Shown: positions 27,067 through 36,364, counted from the first letter of the stretch. The stretch: DNA of 64,000 nt from Hyphomicrobiales bacterium (GCA_900468805.1 UEIF01000008.1:62001-126000), one strand, 5' to 3'. Numbers and translations: made by a program. The notes: generated from the sequence alone by a model not told the origin.

Positions 27067-28056
27067 ATGGAGTCCAACGTGAAAAGTGAATTTTCCCTTT
27101 CCCTCTCGCGTCGGCAGGCATTGCTCGTCGGTGCGAGCGCGTCGCTTGCCATGGCTGTGCCTGCCTTGGCAGCAGATAGAAGAAACCTGAACATCCCGAA
27201 AGGAGCGAGCCTTATGGCCGAGGAATTCGTTACGACTAAAGACGGCGTCGAAATCTTTTTCAAGGACTGGGGTCCGAGAGACGCCCAAACAATCGTTTTT
27301 CACCATGGCTGGCCTTTGTCTGCGGACGACTGGGACAACCAGATGCTTTATTTTCTAAGCAAGGGGTATCGTGTCGTAGCCCACGACCGACGAGGTCACG
27401 GTCGCTCGTCCCAGGTGAGCTATGGTGCGGACATGGATCATTACGCATCGGACGCGTCGGCGGTGGTCGAACACCTCGATCTTCGAAACACGATTCACAT
27501 CGGCCACTCCACTGGTGGCGGCGAAGTTGCGCGGTATGTCGCACGCTATGGCCAACCGCAGGGGCGCGTTGCAAAAGCTATTCTTGTGAGCTCCGTACCG
27601 CCGATCATGCTCAAGACGCATGACAATCCGGAGGGCGAGCCCCTGGAAGTGTTCAACGGCTATCGGGAAGCGCTAGCCGCCAATCGCGCGCAATTCTATA
27701 TCGACGTCCCGACGGGACCGTTTTACGGCTATAATCGGCCTGGTGCGAAGATCTCACAAGGGATCATCAACAACTGGTGGCGTCAGGGCATGATGGGCAG
27801 CGCGCAAGCCCATTACGACGGCATCAAAGCCTTTTCAGAGACAAACCAGACCGACGACCTCAAGGAAATTCGCGTTCCAACACTCGTCACTCAGGGCAGC
27901 GACGACCAGATCGTCCCCTATAAGGACGCCAGCCTGCTCCAGGCGAAACTTATCCGGAACAGCAAGCTTAAGATCTACGACGGTTATCCACACGGCATGC
28001 TGACAGTCCATGCCGATGTCATCAATCCGGATCTTCTGGCGTTCATCCGCGAATAG
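27067..28056 (+). CDS. Alpha/beta hydrolase (non-haem chloroperoxidase-like), possible Tat export
   Basis: A 329-residue alpha/beta hydrolase of the chloroperoxidase/esterase group: oxyanion FHHGWPL, nucleophile elbow GHSTGGG (S148), Asp in GSDDQIVP and His in YPHGM. The first ~36 residues read as a Tat signal (SRRQALL, hydrophobic run, VPALA-AD). A second ATG at 27214 has AAAGGAG just upstream and matches the usual cytosolic family start (MAEEFVTTKDG); the 27067 ATG has only a weak site. Both an exported and a cytosolic form are therefore possible. The reaction may be ester hydrolysis or perhydrolysis; halogenation is not implied. Confidence 0.88.
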   Translation: MESNVKSEFSLSLSRRQALLVGASASLAMAVPALAADRRNLNIPKGASLMAEEFVTTKDGVEIFFKDWGPRDAQTIVFHHGWPLSADDWDNQMLYFLSKGYRVVAHDRRGHGRSSQVSYGADMDHYASDASAVVEHLDLRNTIHIGHSTGGGEVARYVARYGQPQGRVAKAILVSSVPPIMLKTHDNPEGEPLEVFNGYREALAANRAQFYIDVPTGPFYGYNRPGAKISQGIINNWWRQGMMGSAQAHYDGIKAFSETNQTDDLKEIRVPTLVTQGSDDQIVPYKDASLLQAKLIRNSKLKIYDGYPHGMLTVHADVINPDLLAFIRE

Positions 28057-28366
28057 GCGCCACTCATTCGATTATCCGTAGCGTCCCATATTGGTAAGCT
28101 ACTCATTGGTGCAAGGCCCCGTCGGATGCGCCCGACGCGGGCCTCTTCGATTTATCCAAAGCATCGCCGCACGCTTGGCGGTCTGGCTGCAGCTTGCTTT
28201 GAGTGGCCGCAGGAATGCGCAAGACGGACGAGCGCAATGGTCCGTTGGTACTAGTTCGCAGCGACGGAAGTCTCAATGATCCACGATGCTAAGAGAATAT
28301 TTTGATCCGCGACGAGATTTCATAGTCGGCCAGTCACCACAACACCAATTCCATCAGGAGTTTGAG
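28057..28366. other. Intergenic region with terminator hairpin
   Basis: It holds the hairpin at 28114-28144 and the promoter region of the AraC gene. The AraC frame is open back to an ATG at 28286, but the better start is 28367. No other gene is supported. Confidence 0.4.
28114..28144 (+). terminator. Terminator-like hairpin after the hydrolase gene
   Basis: AGGCCC-C-GTCGG pairs with CCGAC-GC-GGGCCT around an ATGCGC loop, 58 bases after the stop. CTTCGATTT follows. One bulge interrupts the stem. Confidence 0.5.
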
Positions 28367-28939
28367 ATGTTTGTCACTGGAACCATCCCGCAGTCCATTA
28401 CGCAAAATCTTGACAGCAGAGCGTCAAAAGAAGTCCGAACACTACTCCTGCACGCCCTCAATTGTTATCAATACGACGGAGCTAATGCGCTGGAGCTCGT
28501 CAGCAAAGCTTCGCGTATTCTTGTCGGAAACATAGGGATCGTCGAAGACGATACCGTTTCGACCGAAAAGGTTGCTGACCGTGGCCTTGCCAAATGGCAG
28601 ATTGCAAAGGTCAAGGCGTTGGTGTCGGAGCGCCTACCTTCTTCCGTTTCGGTGGGCGAGCTCGCGGAGATCGCCAATCTCAGTACGAGCTATTTCTGCA
28701 CACTGTTCAAAGTGACGTTTGGTCGGTCGCCACACAATTACGTGGTGGCGCAGCGTGTCGAGTTCGCGAAGCATCTCATGGAGACGACATCTGCCCCTCT
28801 TTCTGAGATCGCCCTGAGCTGTGGTCTTGCCGACCAAGCTCACCTCTCGCGTCTTTTCCGGCGATTCACCGGTGTAACCCCCAGCGCATGGCGACGGCGC
28901 CGTGTCCGAGGCAGTGCTGCCAGCTCTTCGCAATTGTGA
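28367..28939 (+). CDS. AraC family transcriptional regulator
   Basis: A 190-residue protein whose C-terminal 100 residues are a standard AraC DNA-binding domain: SVGELAEIANLSTSYFCTLF, FGRSPHNYVVAQRVEFAKHL, then LSEIALSCGLADQAHLSRLF and GVTPSAWRR. The N-terminal ~85 residues are short and lack a recognisable sensor. The ATG at 28367 is chosen because AGGAG lies six bases upstream; an in-frame ATG at 28286 would add 27 residues. The likely targets are the hydrolase gene upstream or the small genes downstream. Confidence 0.85.
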   Translation: MFVTGTIPQSITQNLDSRASKEVRTLLLHALNCYQYDGANALELVSKASRILVGNIGIVEDDTVSTEKVADRGLAKWQIAKVKALVSERLPSSVSVGELAEIANLSTSYFCTLFKVTFGRSPHNYVVAQRVEFAKHLMETTSAPLSEIALSCGLADQAHLSRLFRRFTGVTPSAWRRRRVRGSAASSSQL

Positions 28940-28966
28940 CGAAACCCGAGACGAAGGAATTCTGCT

Positions 28967-29173
28967 ATGTTTGGACGCAAGCGCTTCGTCGCTGGCAGGC
29001 CGTCTACGCCGACCCATGCCCAAATGGCGTTACTCATATTTGCGGGACTGTGCCTCTACACAGTGGTTGTCGCCGTGGTGCTGCTACAAGGGTCTCCGGC
29101 GGGCGCCGTCCGGGTTTATGTGCCGACGAGCCACCCTAGAACTCTCTCCACGACAAACAGTGACACCTTGTAG
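28967..29173 (+). CDS. Possible small membrane protein
   Basis: A 68-residue frame with one hydrophobic segment (ALLIFAGLCLYTVVVAVVLL) between a basic N-terminus and a polar tail. GAAGGAA lies ten bases before the ATG. It begins 28 bases after the AraC gene. No family is recognised, and a chance frame cannot be excluded. Confidence 0.35.
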   Translation: MFGRKRFVAGRPSTPTHAQMALLIFAGLCLYTVVVAVVLLQGSPAGAVRVYVPTSHPRTLSTTNSDTL

Positions 29174-29351
29174 CGAGTTGTGCGAACGCATGTTTATCCA
29201 CTGCGCTTCGACGTATCAAACCGATCGCATCAAACAGACGTTCATCTTGATAACGGAACCTATACCGAAGTGTAAAGGTTTCGAGCGCCCGTACAATATT
29301 CCCGAGGGGGCCAGCGACCTAAAGTATCTTCAAACAAGTACGAGGTCACCA

Positions 29352-30026
29352 ATGACTTATCCCAAGTTCGACCGTGGCAGGCACACGTCTGTCTTCACCA
29401 CGCGGTCAGGAAATCATCGCGAAGCTGCCGAATCCTTTCGCGCGCTGAGGCATATAGGTTTCCGAAAGGTGGAGATCCTGCCCGGCCGCGAGTGGATCTC
29501 CGACGGTCCTTCGATATTCCACGAGCTTGCGTACTGCGTTGCAGGCTTGATCTGGTTGCAGATCTGGCGCGATCGTGAACGTGTGGAGTCCTTTGCCGTA
29601 GAAAAGGGCGACATCGTCTTCATACCGGCCGGCACCTCCTTCAGCCTCTGTAGCGGAAACAACGACACGTCAGTCTTGATCTCCGCCACCGCAAGAGATG
29701 GATTCAACATCGACGCATTGCCCGAGAAGGTGAGCGCCCAATGTCTCATCGATGCAAACGGCGACGCAGCAGAACAAAGATGCCGCAATCTGGGACCTTT
29801 GAGCGAAGCGGATCTGTCTTTAAAAGAAGTGATGCCAGAGGATGGGCATGTCGTCTTGTTTCTCGATCGAAACCCGGCCCAGGTTGGTCGCCATCATACG
29901 ATAGATAGCGTATTCGACCGGCAGGTAATAGCGAGGGAGTTTGGTGTTGGCGAAATCAATCTGCCCGACCTCTCTCTCAGTTTCTACGTGCCAACCGTTA
30001 TTCGGGCTCGTTTGAAGAACGGCTAA
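29352..30026 (+). CDS. Cupin-like protein of unknown function
   Basis: A 224-residue protein. IFHELAYCVAGLIWLQIW and AVEKGDIVFIPAGTSFSL resemble the two cupin strands, but the metal-binding His residues are mostly missing. The second half (GHVVLFLDRNPAQVGRHH, INLPDLSLSFYVP) looks like another beta barrel. The ATG at 29352 is the first one inside the conserved-looking part; the frame is open further upstream over the small ORF. It could be a metal-free sugar- or ligand-binding cupin. Confidence 0.5.
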   Translation: MTYPKFDRGRHTSVFTTRSGNHREAAESFRALRHIGFRKVEILPGREWISDGPSIFHELAYCVAGLIWLQIWRDRERVESFAVEKGDIVFIPAGTSFSLCSGNNDTSVLISATARDGFNIDALPEKVSAQCLIDANGDAAEQRCRNLGPLSEADLSLKEVMPEDGHVVLFLDRNPAQVGRHHTIDSVFDRQVIAREFGVGEINLPDLSLSFYVPTVIRARLKNG

Positions 30027-30575
30027 CGGATTGTGCGCATCGCGGGGAAGTTTTCAGGCCAGATACCAGTCTTGTACTTAGTAGCGCAACGAGACTGCCC
30101 GACCTCTCCACCGGCTGATTGGCGGGCGCCAGATCTCGACCGTATCGGAGGCTCCTAGATCGACCGAAGGATCTGAATGTCAGGTGCATCGATGTTTTAC
30201 CAATTTTCGGTAAAGGGATCAGCATTGACTATTTTTTGAGGATCGGAGGCGGTTTTTTTCTTTTTTTTCTTCAAACCATTTTCCGATGATCCGTTCCCAA
30301 CGCGGAACGTTTTCGCAAGGCTGGGCCGCGTCGATCAGATCGGACCTGGACCAAATGCCAGGTTCGCACTGGAATTTGATACGATCAGTGCTGAAGAGAC
30401 TGAAAATGCGGCCGAGTGGATTGAAGCCAACCGGTCCGAGCACGACAAGCACTTTGGTCTGCTCAGGGTAACGACCACCCTTCAAAGATTTGCTGAATTT
30501 TCGAATGATGTTCAGGACGTTCAAGCGGGCCACTGGTATTACCTAGAACTCGCCCCTGGCAAGCCTCCCGTCGGC

Positions 30576-31514
30576 ATGCGCGCCTGGTTTGCCAGTTTCA
30601 CCGAACATGGCGCAACGGACCGTACTGAGGGGCGGATTGTTGCGGCAAGGCGCTTGTTTTCGAGTATCGATCCCGCTCCACGCTTGTCATCATTAGGATC
30701 GACACCGGCGCTGGAGCCGATGTTGCCTCTTGCTATTGCTTCGCTGTGTCGCTTGCCCCAGCGAAACTCTCCTGTCACCGCGAACGACGTGCTGGCGCGC
30801 GTTCAACCCGCCGACACCGTGCTGGTTCACGATGTGGGACAGGGCAGCTTCAACACGTTGCTGCGGAACGGGAAGCCATGCCTTCACTTTGACGTCGGCT
30901 CTCCCACTGTCTTTAACTGGAAGGGCGAGAGGAGAGCTCCATTCAGTCTGGACCTCAAGGAGCGCGTTCCCGTTGTGCTTTCCCACTGGGATTGGGACCA
31001 CTTCCATGCGGCGATTAAGATCGAATCCCTTCGGAGATGCAGGTGGGTAGTGCCCGATCAAGTGGTGGGACCAAGTGCGGCGCGACTTGCGATCGGGTTG
31101 GCCAAGGCACGGCGATTATACGTGTGGGCGGGTGGAATGGCTTCATTCGCTGTCGGCGATGTAGGCGAATGCGCAGGCGTTCGAAGGAATGGAACAGGGC
31201 TGGCGTTGCGGGCACATCTGACAAACGGGCGGACCGTGCTGCTCGCCGGCGATGCGGATTATGACGGGATACCGTTCGGATCCAGTGCCGTCGACGGGCT
31301 TGTCGCCACGCACCACGGTGGTCGCCCACGAAATCGGCTGGCGGTGCCACCCGCTCCACGATCCAGGGCGTCCTACGTCATTTCTTACGGTTATGCCAAC
31401 GTCTACAATCATCCCCACAATGAGTCCCTTACCCTGCATTCGGGCAGCGGATGGCTAGATCCGGTACGTACGGCAAAGTTTGGTGCGACGAAGCGTGGAG
31501 ATCGGTACTTATAG
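30576..31514 (+). CDS. Metallo-beta-lactamase-fold protein, 5' end unclear
   Basis: A 312-residue frame from the first ATG. The same frame is open and looks coding back to 30240 (for example RFALEFDTISAEET and GHWYYLELAPGKPP), with no ATG, GTG or TTG start and a poly-T stretch at 30252-30271. The gene is therefore probably truncated or frameshifted at its 5' end. The core is a ComEC-like MBL fold: VLVHDVGQGSFNTLL, LHFDVGSP, LSHWDWDHFH (HxDxDH rather than HxHxDH), LLAGDADYD and LVATHHGG. Such proteins are usually nucleases or phosphodiesterases. No partner gene is evident. Confidence 0.6.
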   Translation: MRAWFASFTEHGATDRTEGRIVAARRLFSSIDPAPRLSSLGSTPALEPMLPLAIASLCRLPQRNSPVTANDVLARVQPADTVLVHDVGQGSFNTLLRNGKPCLHFDVGSPTVFNWKGERRAPFSLDLKERVPVVLSHWDWDHFHAAIKIESLRRCRWVVPDQVVGPSAARLAIGLAKARRLYVWAGGMASFAVGDVGECAGVRRNGTGLALRAHLTNGRTVLLAGDADYDGIPFGSSAVDGLVATHHGGRPRNRLAVPPAPRSRASYVISYGYANVYNHPHNESLTLHSGSGWLDPVRTAKFGATKRGDRYL

Positions 31515-31857
31515 GTTTGCCTGACGTATCCCTTTCACATTCTTCTGTGGCGACTGTTCCGCAGTGTTCGAACAACGGTTTTTGGACCAAGGCATCAAGG
31601 CGACAGTGTCCGAAGGCCGCTTTTTGCGATTGGCAAATCTACAATCAACCAGGGGCGACACGCATTCTCCTTAGTCTATTGTCCCTGCGGACAAGGTGTC
31701 AGGGACTCACGCATGATCGCACAGACACGAACGTCGAATTTTTTAGAGTGAGACCGCGGAATACTATCCTTCTGCCTGCTCACAGAAGCTGCGCATCCAG
31801 TTAACTCCCACGGCGCCCGATGTTCGGCTCGTGTGAAACACTAGAAGGAAGCAAATC
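31515..31857. other. Intergenic region, no supported gene
   Basis: No family match on either strand. It contains the promoter of the secreted protein gene at 31858, whose AAGGAA ribosome site is seven bases before the ATG. Confidence 0.35.
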
Positions 31858-32214
31858 ATGAACCGCGGATTGACGCTTGCCACAGCCGTCCTCATCTCGT
31901 CGATGGCGATCGCAGGTACAAGCTACGCCGATAGCCTGGGAATGAACGACGGTTCTCAGATCGAGCGTACCCTGGTCACGTTCGACAAGCCTTTCGACGT
32001 TCGGCACCTGAATGACTATCACAACCAGAAGACGCAGCCCGATCCGCACGGCGCAGCCCCGCCGAGGACAGCGGAAGGCGTCAAGAACATCCAAGCTTCG
32101 ATCAAGGCCAACAAGGAGTTGACCAAGAAGCTTGAAGCGAAGGGCATCAGCGTCGAGAACGTTGTCAACGCGGAACAAGCCGCCGACGGCAGCATCACGT
32201 TCTACATTCGCTGA
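31858..32214 (+). CDS. Small secreted protein of unknown function
   Basis: A 118-residue protein with a clear Sec signal peptide (hydrophobic TLATAVLISSMAIAGTSYA, cleavage after YA). The mature part is polar, with a helical KANKELTKKLEAKG stretch and a conserved-looking VVNAEQAADGSITFYIR end. The same C-terminal signature occurs as a decayed antisense remnant at 1067-1139, so the family was once duplicated here. A strong hairpin follows. It is probably periplasmic; the role is unknown. Confidence 0.75.
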   Translation: MNRGLTLATAVLISSMAIAGTSYADSLGMNDGSQIERTLVTFDKPFDVRHLNDYHNQKTQPDPHGAAPPRTAEGVKNIQASIKANKELTKKLEAKGISVENVVNAEQAADGSITFYIR

Positions 32215-32221
32215 GCCGCGT

Positions 32222-32264
32222 CGGCTGGCTCGCAGTCATACGCCCCTTTGATGCGAGCCAGCCG
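32222..32264 (+). terminator. Strong hairpin after the secreted protein gene
   Basis: CGGCTGGCTCGCA and TGCGAGCCAGCCG form a perfect 13-bp stem around a 17-base loop, starting eight bases after the stop. TACGTTTCAC follows, so a U-tract is weak. Confidence 0.6.
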
Positions 32265-32447
32265 TACGTTTCACAACGTATTCCTTTGTTATTGCAGTCA
32301 ACTAGCGCGCTGTCGAAGCCGCATGACTTGCAAGCGGAAGCTTATTTTGCATGCGCACCTGTTCGACAGGTAGACGCAGCCGATCGCACCCCTGAAGGCG
32401 TCCCCAACTAAATCGCAGCTTTCGGTGTCAGATCTTCGAGGACCACC

Positions 32448-33242
32448 ATGGATTTAGCTCTAAAAGGAAAGCGCGCTCTTGTCACAGGGTCTACAGCCGG
32501 GATCGGCGAGGCGATCGTGAAGATGCTGGCCGCGGAGGGCGCCTCCGTGATCGTTCATGGCCGGGATGAAACGCGCGCGCGGTCCGTCGCCTATGCGATA
32601 GCCGGCTCGGGTGCCGAGGCCGATTTTGCGGTTGGAGATCTATCAACGGATTTTGGTGCCGATGCGGTTCGCCAACGCGTTGGCGACGGCGTCGATATCC
32701 TCGTCAACAACGCCGGATCTTACCAGCATTTGACCTGGGACACCGCTAGTCCTGCAGAATGGGCAAGGACCTACGAGGGGAATGTGCTGTCCGGCGTTCG
32801 CATGATCTCAAGATTCGTGCCTGCCATGCGCGAGCGTAATTGGGGACGCGTAATACAGATTGGAGGAGGCCTTGCAGCGCAGCCGCTTTCAAATCTTCCA
32901 GACTATAGCGCCTCACTCGCTGCGCGGCACAATCTTGCGGTATCCCTGGCGCGCGAATTGCAGGGAAGCGGCGTCACATCCAACATCGTTGCACCTGGGG
33001 CGATACTCGTGCCTGCGGTTCGAACGTTCTTCGAGAGCATCGCTTCGCAACGCGGCTGGGGTACTGCTTGGGCGGATATCGAGCGCAATTCGGTCAAGGA
33101 AATTATCCCGAACGACGTCGGTCGCCTGGGTCGGCCCGAAGAAATCGCAGCCGCAGTCGCATTTCTATCGAGTGTCCATGCCGACTACATCAGCGGCGCG
33201 ACCATTCGGGTGGACGGCGGGGCGATCCGATCAGCATTCTAG
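32448..33242 (+). CDS. SDR family protein lacking the usual catalytic Ser and Lys
   Basis: A 264-residue SDR with an intact NADP site (TGSTAGIGEAI, HGRDE) and NNAGSY. At the active site the Tyr is kept (Y153), but the usual YxxxK Lys is Leu (YSASLAA, L157), and the SS before it is GG (IQIGGGLA). The C-terminus has the standard DYISGATIRVDGG. A protein like this may bind cofactor without normal oxidoreductase chemistry, or use other residues. GAGGA precedes the ATG. It sits alone between hairpins and a small membrane protein gene. Confidence 0.82.
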   Translation: MDLALKGKRALVTGSTAGIGEAIVKMLAAEGASVIVHGRDETRARSVAYAIAGSGAEADFAVGDLSTDFGADAVRQRVGDGVDILVNNAGSYQHLTWDTASPAEWARTYEGNVLSGVRMISRFVPAMRERNWGRVIQIGGGLAAQPLSNLPDYSASLAARHNLAVSLARELQGSGVTSNIVAPGAILVPAVRTFFESIASQRGWGTAWADIERNSVKEIIPNDVGRLGRPEEIAAAVAFLSSVHADYISGATIRVDGGAIRSAF

Positions 33243-33393
33243 CGTGAAGCGCGCAATGGGGATTGATCGACGGCGCCTCGATGGGACGCTTGGGAAGCGG
33301 CGAGGGGATTTGGTGCACGATGTTCGTAACCACAGCCAACCCGGAGCCGGCAGCCAAACGAACCGAAACCTCTATCTAAGTGGAGATGCCGAG

Positions 33394-33732
33394 ATGATCC
33401 GCGAACGACGCCTGGAAAATGCCTTCCTTTTTCTCATCCCCCTCGCACTCCTAGCGATTTTCCTACTGGACGTTCTTGGTCCGTTTGGACCGGGTACTAG
33501 CGTGCTGTACGTGCCAATGATCCTTCTGGTGAGCAAGGTGTTACCTCAACCAGCCGTCGTTTACATGGGCGTGTGCTGTGCCGTTTTTACGTTTGCCAGC
33601 TTCATGTTGTCTAGTGTGGAAGGATTCGACAGCATGAACGCCGAGCAATTTGCCTCGATCCTAATTGCTATCGCAGCGACGACTTATCTTTCGTTTGGCT
33701 TGGCACGGCCGCGTAACCCTCCGGCGGAATAA
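33394..33732 (+). CDS. Small polytopic membrane protein
   Basis: A 112-residue protein with three hydrophobic segments (FLFLIPLALLAIFLLDVLG, SVLYVPMILLVSKVL, IAATTYLSFGL). The shape recalls the membrane sensor part found before PAS/histidine kinase domains in alphaproteobacteria, but no kinase follows, so it may be a stand-alone relative or a truncated sensor. The ATG at 33394 has GGAGATGCCGAG upstream. Confidence 0.5.
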   Translation: MIRERRLENAFLFLIPLALLAIFLLDVLGPFGPGTSVLYVPMILLVSKVLPQPAVVYMGVCCAVFTFASFMLSSVEGFDSMNAEQFASILIAIAATTYLSFGLARPRNPPAE

Positions 33733-34007
33733 CGAAAATCCCACGCTCGCTTAACGGTGCGGCTCAGTCAGTCGCGCACGCGCGCGCTCTCGGGTCCTGC
33801 GTGTCAGCCTCCGTCGTCTACGGCCATTACACTCACGCACAATAAGAACTGGTCCATGAGGGAATATCTCGTCGCAAGCAGCAAGAATATTCTGGATCCT
33901 GTCAACTGCACTGCCCGACGCAAGGCGCTGCAGGTCGCGCGTCCAAATATCGCATCACCCTGTCCGTGGCAGTTCCTACACCGCTACGGCGATTGAAGGA
34001 GTTCATC

Positions 34008-34520
34008 TTGTCTTACAATTCAGTCACGGAAGCCGAGCGCTCGGCGCTTGCAACCTCCACGGATCTCACTCCGAGCGCTACAAATGAGGTCTCAGCCGCA
34101 CTGACGGCGCTTCTCTCCGACGTATTTGCTCTTTATCTCAAAACGAAGAACTTTCACTGGCACATGTCCGGTCCCCATTTTCGGGATTACCACCTGTTGC
34201 TCGACCAACAAGGTGAGCAAATCTTTGCCATCACCGACGATATCGCGGAGCGCGCTCGAAAGATCGGTGGCACCACGCTGCGCTCGGTTGGTCATGCGGC
34301 TCGTCTTCAACGCTTGTTGGACAACGATGCGGTCTATGTAACGCCGGACGACATGCTCTCGGAGCTGAAGGACGACAACGAGCAACTCGTGGGTATTCTG
34401 CGGGAGGTCCACGTGCTCGCTTCGGATTACGATGACTCCGCCACCACCAGTCTCGTGGAAAACTGGATCGATCAGGCCGAGCGCCGCGTGTGGTTCCTGT
34501 TCGAGGCCACCCGGCGCTAA
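34008..34520 (+). CDS. dps: Dps-family ferritin-like DNA-protection protein
   Basis: A 170-residue four-helix Dps protein. The inter-subunit ferroxidase residues are recognisable: KNFHWHMSGPHF (His), then DQQGEQIFAITDDIAERARK (Asp/Glu). It oxidises and stores iron with H2O2 and coats DNA in stress. The start is taken as the TTG at 34008, because GAAGGAG lies six bases before it; an in-frame GTG at 33966 lacks such a site. It opens a run of stress-related genes. Confidence 0.9.
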   Translation: MSYNSVTEAERSALATSTDLTPSATNEVSAALTALLSDVFALYLKTKNFHWHMSGPHFRDYHLLLDQQGEQIFAITDDIAERARKIGGTTLRSVGHAARLQRLLDNDAVYVTPDDMLSELKDDNEQLVGILREVHVLASDYDDSATTSLVENWIDQAERRVWFLFEATRR

Positions 34521-34579
34521 CGCCCTCGCTGTCGCTCTTTCCGAGCAGTGAATAAGCCAAAAACACAGAGGTAATGGAA

Positions 34580-35056
34580 ATGATCAAGGTGCTGATACTC
34601 TCCACGTCGGTGGCGGCCATTCTCGTGGGAACCGCAAACGTCACGAAAGCGACGGAGCACGTCGAGGTCGGAACATTGGATTGCAATATAGCTTCCGGGG
34701 TGGGAGCGATCATCGGTGCCCAGCAGGACGCCAAATGCACGTTCAAGCCGTCCGCAGGTGGTCCTGTCGAACAGTACTCGGGTACGATCAACGAATTCGG
34801 CATCGACATCGGCGAAATCACGGCAGCCAAGATGGCCTGGCTCGTCTATGCACCGACAAGTCGAGACAGGGCTCCGCTTGCTGGTACTTACTCGGGCGTC
34901 ACGGCGGACGTCGCCGTGGGTATCGGACTAGGCGCCGATGTTCTGGTCGGCGGCGAGAACGGCACAATCTCTTTGCAGCCGATATCTGTCGAAGGCGAGG
35001 AGGGAGTAAATATTGCCGTCGGCATCACATCTCTCACTCTTCGGGTTGCAAAATAG
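34580..35056 (+). CDS. DUF992 secreted protein
   Basis: A 158-residue protein with a Sec signal (VLILSTSVAAILVGTANV) and the DUF992 pattern: VGTLDCNIASGVG, CTFKPSAGGPVEQYSG and GTYSGVTADVAVGIGLGADV. Two Cys are placed to form a disulfide. The family is common in Hyphomicrobiales and of unknown function, and probably sits in the periplasm. The second of two in-frame ATGs (34574, 34580) is preferred for its spacing from AGAGG. Confidence 0.8.
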   Translation: MIKVLILSTSVAAILVGTANVTKATEHVEVGTLDCNIASGVGAIIGAQQDAKCTFKPSAGGPVEQYSGTINEFGIDIGEITAAKMAWLVYAPTSRDRAPLAGTYSGVTADVAVGIGLGADVLVGGENGTISLQPISVEGEEGVNIAVGITSLTLRVAK

Positions 35057-35176
35057 CCACCGCTTCAAGCGACTTTTGCGGGCGGAAGGCACGCCGTTTC
35101 GCCCGACTGGCGACCCAGCACCTGATTTTCCGATCAGTGTGAACCCTACGAAAATACGGAGACGCGCGAGATTGTC

Positions 35177-36364
35177 ATGAGTGTCATCAATCGACCTGAG
35201 AGCTCCGAAGGAGAAGCTTCTCCAGTCCGCGAACTCTCTTATACCGAAGCTGCATCTGTCGTCGCAAACCGTAAGGTGGCGTCGCCTACAAGGTTAGCGT
35301 TATCAGCCGTAGGCGCAATCCTTATCATAGTTGTTGGCGGCTACGCGGCATGGGAATACTGGTCAGTCTGGCGTTTAGAAGCATCCACCGACGATGCATA
35401 TGTTCAGGCCGACATCGTCCCAATCGCACCTCAGGTCGCCGGATACATCGACACCGTCTTGGTCAGCGACAATCAGGTAGTGAAAGAGGGCGATGTTCTA
35501 GCAACCATAGATCCCCGAGGATACCTGGACCAGTTGAACCAAGCGAAGGCCGAGCTTGCTCAGGCCAAGGCAAGCATCGCTCAGATCAATGCTCAACTCA
35601 GCGAACAGGCAGCTGTTATCGACGAAGCTCAGGCGACAGTGCAAACCGATCAGGCGTCGGACGTTTTTGCCCAGCAGAACAATCAACGTTTCGGTTCCAT
35701 GCAACGTAGCGGTTCGGGCTCGCTGCAACAGGCCCAACAGGCGGCCTCCCAAGCAGATTCCAGCGAGGCGTTGGTTGCCAGAGACAAGGCTGCGCTTGAC
35801 GCTTCGAAAAAGGAGGTGGCTACGCTCCTAGCGGGCTTGGCCGCGGCAAAGGCTACCCTCGAACGTAGCCAGGCCGCGGAGGCTCAAGCGCAATTGAATC
35901 TCGGATTCACGACACTGCGCGCCCCAACCGACGGCGTCGTCGGCTCCAGAATGATAAGGGTTGGCCTTTTTGTGCAGCCAGGATCCCAACTACTGGCGAT
36001 CGTGCCGGTAGATGCCGCCTACGTCGTGGCCAATTTCAAAGAAACACAGCTAGCTGCAATTCGCCCAGGCCTGCCGGTCGAGATCGAGGTTGATACTTTC
36101 GCAGGCACCCCCGTGCGCGGCTTCGTCAACAGTGTTGCCCCGGCCAGCGGACAAGAGTTCTCATTACTTCCTCCCGACAACGCGACCGGCAACTTCACCA
36201 AGATAGTGCAGCGCGTTCCCGTGAAGATCACGATCGACAAGACGGATCCGCTCGCGGGGCGACTGCTTCCTGGAATGTCGGTGACTGCGACGATAACGCT
36301 TGGACGCTACGAGGGTGCCGCGTCCGACGCCTTGATCCGTGAGCGGAAGAGCACTGGGCGATGA
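35177..36364 (+). CDS. emrA: HlyD/EmrA-type membrane fusion protein
   Basis: A 395-residue periplasmic adaptor. It has an N-terminal membrane anchor (VGAILIIVVGGYAAWEYW), the biotinyl-lipoyl half motif TDDAYVQADIVPIAPQVAGY, a long Gln/Ala-rich coiled-coil hairpin (about 115-245), and the returning half LRAPTDGVVGSRMIRVG. Its stop overlaps the start of the DHA2 transporter gene. The pair should form an EmrAB-like drug or toxin efflux system that needs an outer-membrane TolC-type channel, not seen here. Confidence 0.9.
   Translation: MSVINRPESSEGEASPVRELSYTEAASVVANRKVASPTRLALSAVGAILIIVVGGYAAWEYWSVWRLEASTDDAYVQADIVPIAPQVAGYIDTVLVSDNQVVKEGDVLATIDPRGYLDQLNQAKAELAQAKASIAQINAQLSEQAAVIDEAQATVQTDQASDVFAQQNNQRFGSMQRSGSGSLQQAQQAASQADSSEALVARDKAALDASKKEVATLLAGLAAAKATLERSQAAEAQAQLNLGFTTLRAPTDGVVGSRMIRVGLFVQPGSQLLAIVPVDAAYVVANFKETQLAAIRPGLPVEIEVDTFAGTPVRGFVNSVAPASGQEFSLLPPDNATGNFTKIVQRVPVKITIDKTDPLAGRLLPGMSVTATITLGRYEGAASDALIRERKSTGR

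Noticed and set aside
26575..27082. Overlapping frames before the alpha/beta hydrolase, considered as a possible small regulator gene
   Set aside because: No helix-turn-helix, signal peptide or ribosome site that convinces.
30219..30533. 104-codon minus-strand frame opposite the 5' part of the MBL gene
   Set aside because: The plus frame reads more like protein and continues into the MBL core; the Lys/Glu-rich end of the minus frame is only the poly-T tract reversed.
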